Source: Actinoplanes xinjiangensis | GTDB lineage: Bacteria > Actinomycetota > Actinomycetes > Mycobacteriales > Micromonosporaceae | Direction: 5' to 3' | Assembly: GCF_003148685.1 (NCBI RefSeq) | Contig: NZ_QGGR01000002.1 | Span: 722,563-786,562, forward strand | DNA length: 64,000 nucleotides | Shown: in pieces, positions 1-11,127 of the stretch | Layout: each line of letters begins with the position of its first letter | How positions within the stretch are numbered: position 1 is the first letter of the stretch | The notes under the pieces: model-generated | Seen by the model: only the letters and a program-made list of their open reading frames with translations | Databases searched by the model: none | What the model was told of the DNA's origin: nothing | Translations under genes and position numbers: made by a program

Positions 1-2542
<2,542 letters not shown>

Positions 2543-2543
<1 letters not shown>

Positions 2544-3889
2544 TACTGAACCTTGAAGCCCTGCTGGGTGGCGTAGGTCTTGATGTTCTCCTGCGCCGTG
2601 TCCAGTGCCGCCGTCCAGGACGTCTTCTGCTCGATCGCCTGGTTGAGGCCGGTGGTCAGCTGGTTGAAGTTGTAGCTGTTGAACGGGCTCCAGGCGAACG
2701 GGCCGACGGCGTTGTACGCCGGGACGAAGACCTCGTTGACCTTCTGGCCGCCGAAGAAGTCGTACTCCTTGTTCTTGAAGGTGTCCGACTCCAGGACCGG
2801 GGTGGCGGTCGGGAAGAGGAACGCCTTGTCGATGCCGATCTTCCAGGCGTCGGTGTTCTTGGCGCCGAAGATCTCCATCGCCACCTTGGCCGCCAGGTCC
2901 GGGTACTTGGCCTGGTCGGTCACCGCGAACGAGGAACCGCCCCAGTCGCCCTGCTTGTTCTCACCGGCGACCCACTGCGGCAGCGGCGCGACCTTCCACT
3001 TGCCGGCGGACGCGGCGGCGTTGGCCTGGATGTAACCGGGACCCCAGCCGGCCGCGAGGTAGGTGGCGTACTTCTCCGAGCCGAGGCCGTTGTAGAAGTC
3101 GGTGGTGTGGAAGGCGGTGGTGTCGGCCAGGCCCGCACCGACCATGCCCTCCCAGTACTGGATCACCTTCTTGGCCTCGGCGCTGTTCACGTTCACGCCG
3201 ATGCTCGTCGGGTTGGCCAGGTCATAGGCGTACGGCTGCGCGCCGGCCTGCCAGAACAGGCCGCTCAGGAAGCCGCCGTCGTTGGCGCCGAAGTCGGTGA
3301 TGAAGCTCTTGCCACCGGACGCGGTCTTCAGCTTCTCGGCCTGCGCCTTGTACTCGTCCCAGGTGGCCGGGACGGTCAGGCTGTACTTCTTGAAGATGTC
3401 CTCGCGGTACATCATCGCCATCGGGCCGGCGTCCACCGGGATCGCGTAGACCTGGTCACCGGAGCTGACCTGCTTCCACGCCCAGTCGACGTAGTCGCCC
3501 TTGACGTTGTTGGCGCCGTACTTGCCCAGGTCGACCAGGTGCTTGGTGAGGGCGAAGGTGGGGATCTCCTGCAACTCGAGCATCGCCACGTCGGGGGCGC
3601 CCTTGCCGGCCTTGAGGGCGGTCTGGAGCTTGGTGTACTGGTCCTGGCCGGTGCCCGCGTTCGTCCACTCGATCTGCACGTCGGTGTGGGTCGCGTTGTA
3701 CTGGTCGACGACGGCCTTGAACTCGGGGTACCAGGCCCACACCTTGATGGTGACCGGGCCGGTCGGCTTCTCGGCGGGCTTGTCGTCCCCGCCGCTGCTG
3801 CAACCGGTCAGCGCGAGGGCCGTGGCCGCGACCGCCGCCACAACTGATCGCCGACTGACTCTCCGTGCACTAAAGTTGCCGATGTTCAC
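2543..3889 (-). CDS. extracellular sugar-binding lipoprotein (SBP family 1)
   Basis: 448 residues. It has an N-terminal signal peptide with a lipobox ending LALTGC near residue 30, then a flexible GGDDKPAEKPTG linker and a typical family-1 solute-binding fold. The body contains a PGYIQANAAA-type region and an aromatic-rich C-terminal half (FAWSPFNSYNFNQL). It would be anchored outside the membrane and hand oligosaccharide to the two permeases encoded next. First gene of the operon. The neighbouring GH51 enzyme suggests arabino-oligosaccharides as substrate (inference). Confidence 0.95.
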
Positions 3890-4052
3890 TGGGTCCTCAC
3901 AGACGAGTAGATGCGTATCCAGTTGATCAGTTCTGAGACCCGCGAGGGCTCAGAGAGCCGACCTCCGGTGCTGGCACATCGGGGGTCGGCCATCAGGCCG
4001 GACTTCACACGGCCAAACAGTCTCACTGCTGGTCGAGCGATGTTGCTACGCT

Positions 4053-4068
4053 TTTGCAGCGCTGCAAA
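4053..4068. promoter_or_regulatory. LacI-family operator, 16-bp perfect palindrome
   Basis: TTTGCAGCGCTGCAAA is a perfect inverted repeat with a central CG step, the usual architecture of LacI/GalR-family operators. It lies in the 255-bp divergent region between the importer operon (starts 3889, minus) and the LacI-type regulator (starts 4145, plus). It could therefore control both. Assignment to this regulator is inference from position. Confidence 0.75.
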
Positions 4069-4144
4069 GCAAAGCATGCACGGCACCCCGAACGACGGCA
4101 AGGGGTAACCTGCCGGAAACTTGGGGCGGTCAGAGGGGGCAAGA

Positions 4145-5179
4145 ATGCGTCGAGAAGTCACTCTGCGTGACGTCGCGGAGTTGGCCGGCGTCTCCAGCCG
4201 AACCGTCTCCAATGTGGTGAACGGATACGCCAACGTCACAGACCACACGAGAGAGCGCGTTCAACGCGCGGTGGAACAACTCGGGTACCGCCCGAACGTC
4301 CTGGCGCGGAATCTCGCCCAGGGCCGGTCCGGCCAGATCGCGGTCGTCGTGCCGTATCTGGACACCCCGTACTTCTCCGAGTTGTTGCAGAGTGTGATCC
4401 GGGCGGCGCGGGTGCGCGGCTATAACGTTTTGATCGACCAGACCGACGGCGACCCCGAGCACGAGCGCGCGTTCATCGCGCACGGCTCACGACGGCTGCT
4501 CTTCGACGGCGTCATCTTCAGCCCGCTCGGCCTCGACCAGCAGGCCCTCGCCGACCGCGACCCGACCCTCCCGCTGGTGATCCTCGGCGAGCGGTCCAGC
4601 GACGGCAGCTTCGACCACATCGGCATAGACGACGTGGCCGCCTCCCGCCAGGCCACCGAGCACCTGCTCGACCTGGGCCGGCAGCGGATCGCGGCGATCG
4701 GTGATCAGCCCTACGCCACCGGTGAGGCGGCGCAGCGCCGTACCCGGGGCTTCCGGGAGGCCCACGCGGCCCGCGGGCTCACCCCGCGCGAAGACCTGAT
4801 CATCAGCACGCCCCGGTTCAACCGGCCGGACGGCGCCCGTGCGATGGCCCACCTGCTCGACCTGCCGGAGCCGCCGGACGCCGTCTTCTGCTACTCCGAC
4901 CTGGTCGCGCTGGGCGCCATCCGGACGCTGGTGTCGCGCGGGCTACGGGTCCCCGAGGACGTCGCGGTGATCGGTTACGACGACATCGAGGACGGGCGCT
5001 TCTCCAACCCGACGGTCACCACGATCTCCCCGGACAAGGAGGCCATCGCGACCACCGCGGTGGAGAGGTTGCTGCTGCGCATCGGCAGCAGCACCCCGCC
5101 GGAGGGCCTGGAGGTACGGGCACCGCACCGCCTGATCATCCGGGAGAGCACGGCCGGCCGGGCTACTGGAACAATTTAG
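4145..5179 (+). CDS. LacI-family transcriptional regulator
   Basis: 344 residues from the ATG at 4145, which has a purine-rich Shine-Dalgarno (AGAGGGGG) just upstream; an in-frame TTG at 4121 lacks one. The N-terminal helix-turn-helix reads TLRDVAELAGVSSRTVSNVV, followed by the hinge helix (PNVLARNLAQG). The periplasmic-binding-protein-like sensor domain runs from about residue 55 to 330, with typical VIGYDDIEDGRFSNPTVTTI near the C-terminus. It is divergent from the arabino-oligosaccharide importer and GH51 gene and is predicted to repress them until sugar binds. Confidence 0.95.
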   Translation: MRREVTLRDVAELAGVSSRTVSNVVNGYANVTDHTRERVQRAVEQLGYRPNVLARNLAQGRSGQIAVVVPYLDTPYFSELLQSVIRAARVRGYNVLIDQTDGDPEHERAFIAHGSRRLLFDGVIFSPLGLDQQALADRDPTLPLVILGERSSDGSFDHIGIDDVAASRQATEHLLDLGRQRIAAIGDQPYATGEAAQRRTRGFREAHAARGLTPREDLIISTPRFNRPDGARAMAHLLDLPEPPDAVFCYSDLVALGAIRTLVSRGLRVPEDVAVIGYDDIEDGRFSNPTVTTISPDKEAIATTAVERLLLRIGSSTPPEGLEVRAPHRLIIRESTAGRATGTI

Positions 5180-5255
5180 CCGCGGTGATCAGGGTCTGGA
5201 CGACCCCGTAGCCGAGGAGTACGACCACCAGGCCCCAGGACAGGACGAGCCTCAT
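5163..5255 (-). CDS. 30-residue membrane peptide, putative MFS small subunit
   Basis: A very short gene whose ATG overlaps the transporter stop as ATGA (5252-5255). The peptide is MRLVLSWGLVVVLLGYGVVQ plus TLITAAKLFQ: one hydrophobic helix with a short amphipathic tail. Translational coupling to the OFA-family transporter and its position suggest a small accessory subunit. Similar tiny proteins are annotated beside this transporter class in actinobacteria (family knowledge, not checked here). Function of the peptide is unproven. Confidence 0.7.
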   Translation of the reverse strand: MRLVLSWGLVVVLLGYGVVQTLITAAKLFQ

Positions 5256-6649
5256 CGGGCCACCTCCTCCCGGTCGGCGACGGCCGGTTCGTGGTGATGC
5301 TCGGGGACCGGGCGGATCAGCAGGTTCGCGACGAAGCCGACCGCCAGGACACCGACCATGGTGAACAGCGCCGGCCGGTAGGCGTCCGCGGTCAGCGTGC
5401 CCGGCCTGCCCTGCGCGTCCAGGAAGCCGTTGATGATCAGCGGGCCGACCACCCCGGCGGCCGACCACGCGGTCAGCAGCCGGCCGTGGATCGCGCCCAC
5501 CTGGTACGTCCCGAACAGGTCCCGCAGGTAGGCCGGCACGGTCGCGAACCCGCCGCCGTAGAACGACAGGATCACCCCGGCCAGCAGCACGAACAGCGCG
5601 GTCGCGAGGTGACCGGCGATGGCCAGCGCCGCGTACAGGATCATGCCGCCGCCCAGGTAGACCATGTAGACGGGCCGGCGCCCGATCACGTCCGAGGTCG
5701 ACGACCAGGCGAACCGGCCGGCCATGTTGAACAGCGACAGCAGACCGACGAACCCGGCCGCGGCCGACACCGCGACCGTGGACACCCCGTCGGTACCCCG
5801 GAAGAAGTCCTGGATCATCGGGCTGGCCTGCTCCAGGATGCCGATGCCGGCCGTCACGTTGCAGAACAGCACGATCCAGAGCAGCCAGAACGAGCGGGTC
5901 CGGATGGCGTTCGCGGCGGAGACGTCGGCGGTGGTGACGAGCGGCTTCTCCCGTACGGTCGCCGGGTCCCACCCGGCCGGCCGCCAGCCCTCCCGCGGCA
6001 CCCGGATGTTGAACACGCCGAACATCATGATCACGAAGTAGGCGATGCCGAGGGTGAGGAACAGGGCGGTCAGCGCATCCCCGTCGGCGACCGAGGTGGC
6101 CACCGACGGGTCGTAGCCCGGGTCGTAGAGCGACATCAGCTGCCGCGACGCCGGCCCGGCGATCATCGCTCCCCCGCCGAACCCCATGATCGCCAGCCCG
6201 GTGGCCAGGCCCGGCCGGTCCGGGAACCACTTGATCAGCGTGGACACCGGCGAGATGTAACCGATGCCCAGGCCGATCCCGCCGAGCACGCCATACCCCA
6301 GGTAGAGCAGCCAGAGCTGACCCGTCGCGATGCCGAGCGCCCCGACCAGGAAGCCGGTGGCCCAGAACGAGGCGGACACGAACATCGCCCGGCGTGGCCC
6401 GTTCCGCTCCACCCAGGTGCCGCCGACCGCGGCCGAGAGACCCAGCATGACGATCGCGATGCTGAACACGATGCCGATCGCCGTCTGGCTGGTGCCGAAG
6501 TGCTGGACCAGGGAGTTCTTGTAGACGCTTGTGGCGTAGGCCTGGCCGATGCACAGGTGCACGGCCAGCGCCGCGGGCGGGATGAGCCAGCGACTGTATC
6601 CCTCGGGGGCGATGGAGTGCTCACGGTCGAGCGCGGAGAGCAGGGCCAT
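5252..6649 (-). CDS. MFS transporter, oxalate/formate antiporter (OFA) family
   Basis: 465 residues with about 12 transmembrane helices. Family marks: the first helix reads IGQAYATSVYKNSLVQHFG, a conserved feature of OFA carriers, followed by ERNGPRRAMFVSASFW (MFS loop 2-3) and GYISPVSTLIKWFPDRPGLATG. The C-terminus is cytoplasmic and His/charged-rich (PEHHHEPAVADREEVAR). Known members exchange small carboxylates such as oxalate and formate; the substrate here cannot be read from the sequence. Coupled to the 30-residue membrane peptide. Confidence 0.9.
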   Translation of the reverse strand: MALLSALDREHSIAPEGYSRWLIPPAALAVHLCIGQAYATSVYKNSLVQHFGTSQTAIGIVFSIAIVMLGLSAAVGGTWVERNGPRRAMFVSASFWATGFLVGALGIATGQLWLLYLGYGVLGGIGLGIGYISPVSTLIKWFPDRPGLATGLAIMGFGGGAMIAGPASRQLMSLYDPGYDPSVATSVADGDALTALFLTLGIAYFVIMMFGVFNIRVPREGWRPAGWDPATVREKPLVTTADVSAANAIRTRSFWLLWIVLFCNVTAGIGILEQASPMIQDFFRGTDGVSTVAVSAAAGFVGLLSLFNMAGRFAWSSTSDVIGRRPVYMVYLGGGMILYAALAIAGHLATALFVLLAGVILSFYGGGFATVPAYLRDLFGTYQVGAIHGRLLTAWSAAGVVGPLIINGFLDAQGRPGTLTADAYRPALFTMVGVLAVGFVANLLIRPVPEHHHEPAVADREEVAR

Positions 6650-6685
6650 CGCCCGACTCTACATCTATATGAATCGATAAAACGG

Positions 6686-7852
6686 TCAGTCGCGGGTCAG
6701 GCTGAAGGCGTCCACACCGCTGACACCGGCGGCCCCGACCGGATAGATCGCCCCCCGCAGGGTGTGGTCGTCCTCCCAGGCCACCGAGATCGCCGGGGAC
6801 GTCTTGGCCCGGTCCACCAGCAGATCCTCGGAACCGATCAGCTCCCGCCGGTCGGCCACCCGGATCAGGACGGCCCGGGTCTGCGGGCCGGTCGCCCCGC
6901 TGTGCTCGTAGACGACGCCGAGCGTGGCGCCGTCCGGGGAGAGGCGCATATCGGTCACGGCGACGCAGCCCGCCCCGGTCAGCGGCAGCTCGGCCACCAG
7001 CCGGCCGGTGGCGACGTCGTAGACCCGGGGCACACACTCGTCCGTCATCCGGGACACCACCAGCCTGCCACCGGAGAGGTCGGCGAACCGCAGCGACCCG
7101 AAGACCTCGCCGAGGCCGGCCGACGCCTTCCGGACGACGGTCCGCTCCGTACCGGTCTCCAGGTCGTGCGAGACCAGACCGGCCGGCCGCCAGAGGTACG
7201 CCGTGGTCGCGGTCGCGGTCAGCAGCATCACCGGCTCATCGTGCCGGCGGACGTCGCGCTGGAGGCGCACCGCGCCGTCGCGCCCGGTGACGACCAGGCG
7301 GTACTCCAGGCCGCTCACGTCCGGCCCGTCGGTACGCCTCGTCCCGGGCTCGGTGTCGTGTGAGCCGAACGCCACGCGGGACCCGTCCGGCAGTACCACG
7401 AGGCGTTCCCAGTTGCGGGAGCCGACGACCCGGTGCGTGACCAGGGTCCAGTCCGGGCGGAGTTCACCGACCCGTGACCCGATGCCGAGTTCGACGGCCT
7501 GGCCCTCGGTCCGGTAGGTGCCCGCCGCGTCCCGCAGGATCAGGTGCTGGGCCGGTTCCCGGGCGGGCGGCGCCGGATTCGACGGCGCGCTCGGGCCCAC
7601 GCTCGGGACCGCCGCCGCCGGCGGGTCGGTGGCGGCCGGTGGAAGTGCGGGTGCGGCCTGCTGCCGCTGGGACGCCACGCCCACGCCGGCCCCGGCCAGA
7701 ACGGCCACCACCGCGGCGGCGGAGAGGACCGCCTGACGGTTACGGCGCCGCCGGGCCCGGCGATGGACGTCGGCGAGGTCGCCCGGATATCCCCGTGCGG
7801 CGTTCGCCGCCGTCCGGACCGCCTCGGCCACGTCCTCTGAGATCCTCGCCAT
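6686..7852 (-). CDS. single-pass membrane protein with TolB-like beta-propeller, partner of ECF sigma factor
   Basis: 388 residues. There is a short cytoplasmic segment (1-37, Arg-rich end ARRRRNRQ), one transmembrane helix at about 38-58, then a Pro/Ala-rich linker and an extracellular domain of repeated beta-strand blocks resembling a six- or seven-bladed propeller (for example LVVSRMTDECVPRVYDVATG and DMRLSPDGATLGVVYEH). It starts 3 bp after the sigma-factor stop, so it is co-transcribed. By position it may act as an anti-sigma or signal-sensing partner, but there is no zinc-finger anti-sigma motif, so that role is inference. Confidence 0.7.
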   Translation of the reverse strand: MARISEDVAEAVRTAANAARGYPGDLADVHRRARRRRNRQAVLSAAAVVAVLAGAGVGVASQRQQAAPALPPAATDPPAAAVPSVGPSAPSNPAPPAREPAQHLILRDAAGTYRTEGQAVELGIGSRVGELRPDWTLVTHRVVGSRNWERLVVLPDGSRVAFGSHDTEPGTRRTDGPDVSGLEYRLVVTGRDGAVRLQRDVRRHDEPVMLLTATATTAYLWRPAGLVSHDLETGTERTVVRKASAGLGEVFGSLRFADLSGGRLVVSRMTDECVPRVYDVATGRLVAELPLTGAGCVAVTDMRLSPDGATLGVVYEHSGATGPQTRAVLIRVADRRELIGSEDLLVDRAKTSPAISVAWEDDHTLRGAIYPVGAAGVSGVDAFSLTRD

Positions 7853-7855
7853 GAG

Positions 7856-8365
7856 TCAGTCCTCGCTGTTCAGCTCGTGCCGGAGAACGGCCAGCCCGCG
7901 GGCGAGACGGCTCTTCACGGTGCCCTCGCCGATCCGCAGCGCGGTTGCCGTCTCGGCGGTGGAGAGGTCGAGCAGCACCCGGCAGGTGATCACGGCCCGC
8001 TGCGGCTCGGGCAGTCTGGCCAGGGCGTCCCGGGCGACCGCGACCTCCGGCGGCCGCAGGTGCGGATGTGCGGAGTCGTCGGCCGGCGGTCGTTCCCGGC
8101 GCACCTTGCGCCACCAGGAGGTGGCCCAGTTGAGACCGACCCGGAAGACCCAGCCCGCCCGATTGTCCAGCCGGCTGACCGTGGGCCAGCGCGCATAGGC
8201 ACGGGCCATCGCCTCGGCGACGGCCTCGGCCGCCAGGTCGTCACGGCGCAGGGTGACCGCGAGCGCGCGGTAGAGCCGGTCGACGTTCGCCCGGTAGAAG
8301 GCTTCGAAGCCGTCCTGTTCCGGAGCCGCCGGGCCCGCGCCGATCATCACTGTCGAGACCACCAT
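7856..8365 (-). CDS. ECF-type RNA polymerase sigma factor (SigE-like)
   Basis: 169 residues. Region 2 (FEAFYRANVDRLYRALAVTL through DNRAGWVFRVGLNWATSWWR) and region 4 (LPEPQRAVITCRVLLDLSTA, then GEGTVKSRLARGLAVLRHEL) are clear, joined by a short linker with no regions 1 or 3. First gene of a two-gene unit with the propeller membrane protein. Target promoters are unknown. Confidence 0.92.
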   Translation of the reverse strand: MVVSTVMIGAGPAAPEQDGFEAFYRANVDRLYRALAVTLRRDDLAAEAVAEAMARAYARWPTVSRLDNRAGWVFRVGLNWATSWWRKVRRERPPADDSAHPHLRPPEVAVARDALARLPEPQRAVITCRVLLDLSTAETATALRIGEGTVKSRLARGLAVLRHELNSED

Positions 8366-8402
8366 GCCCGATACACGCCGGTGGCCGCCGATCGGTTCCC
8401 GT

Positions 8403-9362
8403 CTACTCGGGAGATTTCTCGTCGGGGGTGATCAGGCCGGCCTTCTCGTCACGGTCGGCCCACTCCAGCAGGGTCTCCAGGGAGTACGCCTCGTCGTCGA
8501 TGGCGGCGTGCAGATCACCGAGCCGGGCGAAGCGCCCGGGGACCGTACGGATGGTGAAGTCCCTGGGGTCGAGGTCGGGGATCTCGTCCCAGCCGACCGG
8601 GGTGGAGACGGTGGCCGCAGGGACGCCGCGCACCGAGTAGGCGCTCGCGATGGTGTGGTCGCGGGCGTTCTGGTTGTAGTCGATGAACACCGCGCGCGGG
8701 TCGCGGTCGCGGCGCCACCAGGTGGTCGTCACGTCGTCGGGGGCACGCCGCTCCACCTCGCGGGCGAAGGCGAGCGCGGCCCGGCGCACCTCGGAGAAGC
8801 CCCAGTCCGGCCGGATCCGCACGTACACGTGCAGGCCCTTGCCGCCGGAGGTCTTCGGGTAGCCGGTGATGCCGAGTTCACCGAGGACCTCCCGGACGAC
8901 CGGGGCGATCCGCTGGACCGTGCCGAACGGGCAGTCCGGCATCGGGTCCAGGTCGATGCGCCACTCGTCGGGGCGCTCGGTGTCGGCCCGCCGGGAGTTC
9001 CACGGATGGAACTCCACGGTGGACATCTGCACCGCCCAGATCACGTCGGCCGGTTTCGTCACGCACAGCTCGTCGGCATGCCGGTGGTAGCGCGGGAACG
9101 TGACCCGCACCGTCTCCAGCCAGGGCGGAGCGCCGTTGGGCACCCGTTTCTGATGCACCTTCTCGCCGGCCAGGCCGTCCGGGAACCGGTGCAGCATGCA
9201 GGGTCGCTCGCGCAGCGCGCGGACGATCCCGTCGCTCACCGCCAGGTAGTACTCGACCAGGTCGAGCTTCGTGGCGCCGAGCTCCGGGAAGTAGACGCGG
9301 TCCGGGTTGGAGACCCGGACCTCGTAGTCGCCGACCTCGATGATCGTGGCTTTACCCGCCAT
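8403..9362 (-). CDS. stand-alone LigD-type polymerase/primase domain (AEP fold)
   Basis: 319 residues, about the length of the LigD polymerase domain. Seen: [39 protein letters not shown], the metal-binding DLDP motif ([15 protein letters not shown]), [11 protein letters not shown] and [18 protein letters not shown]. In bacterial non-homologous end joining this archaeo-eukaryotic-primase domain adds ribonucleotides at broken ends. No ligase, nuclease domain or Ku gene lies in the window, so partners must be elsewhere. It lies downstream of the acyl-CoA dehydrogenase with only a 9-bp gap. Confidence 0.92.
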   Translation of the reverse strand: MAGKATIIEVGDYEVRVSNPDRVYFPELGATKLDLVEYYLAVSDGIVRALRERPCMLHRFPDGLAGEKVHQKRVPNGAPPWLETVRVTFPRYHRHADELCVTKPADVIWAVQMSTVEFHPWNSRRADTERPDEWRIDLDPMPDCPFGTVQRIAPVVREVLGELGITGYPKTSGGKGLHVYVRIRPDWGFSEVRRAALAFAREVERRAPDDVTTTWWRRDRDPRAVFIDYNQNARDHTIASAYSVRGVPAATVSTPVGWDEIPDLDPRDFTIRTVPGRFARLGDLHAAIDDEAYSLETLLEWADRDEKAGLITPDEKSPE

Positions 9363-9371
9363 GCGTCGAAC

Positions 9372-11087
9372 CTAGCCCAACCAGGCGTCGTCCATGTCCC
9401 GAAGCAGGGTGTCGCCCGAGTCGAGCAGGTCCAGCATGGGGCCGATCCGGGGCAGCTCGTGCGTGACGAAATACCGCGCGGCCAGGCGTTTGCCCTCGTA
9501 GAAGTCGCCCTCCCGGCCCTCCGCGGCGAGCAGCTGCTCCAGCCAGAGCCAGGCGATCACCAGATGACCGGCGGCGTCCAGGTAGGCCGTGGCGTTGACC
9601 AGCGCCTTCGACGGGTCGGCCCAGAGGGTGGCGGTGGTCGCGGCGAGCCGATCGGCGGCTTTGGTGACGGAGGCGCCCAGCTCGGGAGTCCGCGCGGCGG
9701 TGGCCCGGATCCGGTCGAGGAGCAGCGCCAGACCGGCGCCACCGTGCTGGGTCACCTTGCGGCCGAGCAGGTCGAGGGCCTGGATGCCGTCGGTGCCCTC
9801 GTGGATCGAGTTGAGCCGGTTGTCGCGGTAGAACTGCTCGACCGGGTATTCGCGGGTGTAGCCGTAACCGCCGTGCACCTGGATGGCGTGATCGTCGGCG
9901 AGACGGCACCACTGCGACGGCCAAGCCTTCACGATCGGCGTCAGCGTGTCCAGCAGCAGGTCGTTCTCCGGTGACGGCTCGTCCAGCAGCTTCGCCGCAT
10001 AGAGCACCAGAGCGAGGCCTCCCTCGACGTACGACTTGGAGGCGAGCAGCATCCGCCGGACGTCCGTGTGCGCGACGATCGGGACCGGGGGCGCCGTGGG
10101 GTCCTTGTCGCCGATCGGCCGGCCCTGCTGCCGCTCCCGGGCGTAGGCCAGGGCGTGCAGGTAACCGGTGTAGCCGAGGGCGACCGCGCCGGAGCCGACG
10201 CCGATCCGCGCCTCGTTCATCATGTGGAACATGTACTGGAGGCCGCGGCCCTCCTCACCGACCAGGTGGCCGACCGCGTCCTCGAAGGCGAGCACCGTGT
10301 TGGTGGTGCCCCGGTAGCCCATCTTGTGGTTGAGCCCGGCCAGCACGACGCCGTTGCGCTCGCCGGTGTCCAGGTCCTTCTTCGGGACGATGAACAGCGA
10401 CAGGCCCTTGACCCCGGCCGGCGCCCCGGCGACCCGGGCCAGCACGAGGTGGATGATGTTCTCGCTCAGCTCGTGGTCGCCGCCGGAGATCCACATCTTG
10501 CCGCCGTCGACCCGGTAGGTGCCGTCGTCCTGCCGGACCGCCCTGGTCGCCACGTCACTCAGCGACGACCCGGCCTGCGGCTCGGAGAGGCACATGGTGC
10601 CGGTGAACCGGCCCTCCAGCATCGGGTGGACGTAGCGGCGGATCTGCTCCTCGGTGCCGTGCGTCAGGAGCAGGTGGGCGTTGCCGGAGGTGAGCATCGC
10701 GTACGCCGAGGTGCCGGTGTTGGCGGCCTGGAACCAGAGGAAGCAGGCCCGCTGCACCACGTGCGGCAGTTGCAGGCCACCGTGCTCGGCGGGAAAACCG
10801 GCGGCGATCAGGCCCGACTCGGCGAAGACCTTCAGCGCCCGGGCCACCTCCGGAATGATCGTGACCGTCTCACCGTCGAAGGTCGGCTCGTTGAGGTCGC
10901 CGGTGCGGTTGTGCGGAGCGAAGTCACGCTCGGCGATCTGCTGGGAGACGTCGAGGAAGGCGTCGAACGTCTCCCGGGAGTGCTCGGCGAACCGCTCCCG
11001 GGAGGTCAGGGCCTCGGCGTCGAGCCATTCGTAGAGCAGGAAGTCGAGATCCCGCCGGGAGAACACCTTGGACACCGCGGCCACCAC
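9372..11087 (-). CDS. acyl-CoA dehydrogenase
   Basis: 571 residues from a GTG at 11087. The length, the N-terminal extension and the C-terminal alpha-helical extension ([20 protein letters not shown] onward) fit the long FadE5-like class. FAD- and substrate-binding motifs: [40 protein letters not shown], and [20 protein letters not shown]. The catalytic Glu is in [11 protein letters not shown]. Catalyses alpha,beta-dehydrogenation of acyl-CoA in beta-oxidation, passing electrons to ETF. No other beta-oxidation gene is adjacent. Confidence 0.94.
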   Translation of the reverse strand: MVAAVSKVFSRRDLDFLLYEWLDAEALTSRERFAEHSRETFDAFLDVSQQIAERDFAPHNRTGDLNEPTFDGETVTIIPEVARALKVFAESGLIAAGFPAEHGGLQLPHVVQRACFLWFQAANTGTSAYAMLTSGNAHLLLTHGTEEQIRRYVHPMLEGRFTGTMCLSEPQAGSSLSDVATRAVRQDDGTYRVDGGKMWISGGDHELSENIIHLVLARVAGAPAGVKGLSLFIVPKKDLDTGERNGVVLAGLNHKMGYRGTTNTVLAFEDAVGHLVGEEGRGLQYMFHMMNEARIGVGSGAVALGYTGYLHALAYARERQQGRPIGDKDPTAPPVPIVAHTDVRRMLLASKSYVEGGLALVLYAAKLLDEPSPENDLLLDTLTPIVKAWPSQWCRLADDHAIQVHGGYGYTREYPVEQFYRDNRLNSIHEGTDGIQALDLLGRKVTQHGGAGLALLLDRIRATAARTPELGASVTKAADRLAATTATLWADPSKALVNATAYLDAAGHLVIAWLWLEQLLAAEGREGDFYEGKRLAARYFVTHELPRIGPMLDLLDSGDTLLRDMDDAWLG

Positions 11088-11127
11088 CGTTTCGGTCGGA
11101 ACTTAATGCACCCAGTGTGCACCAAGT

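Noticed and set aside
4121..4144. TTG start extending the LacI-type regulator by eight residues
   Set aside because: The extension would contain the AGAGGGGG Shine-Dalgarno that serves the ATG at 4145, and the helix-turn-helix begins right after that ATG.
5291..7363. 690-codon plus-strand frame across the transporter and propeller genes
   Set aside because: High-GC antisense shadow: Arg/Gly/His/Asp-rich composition, crosses two real minus-strand genes.
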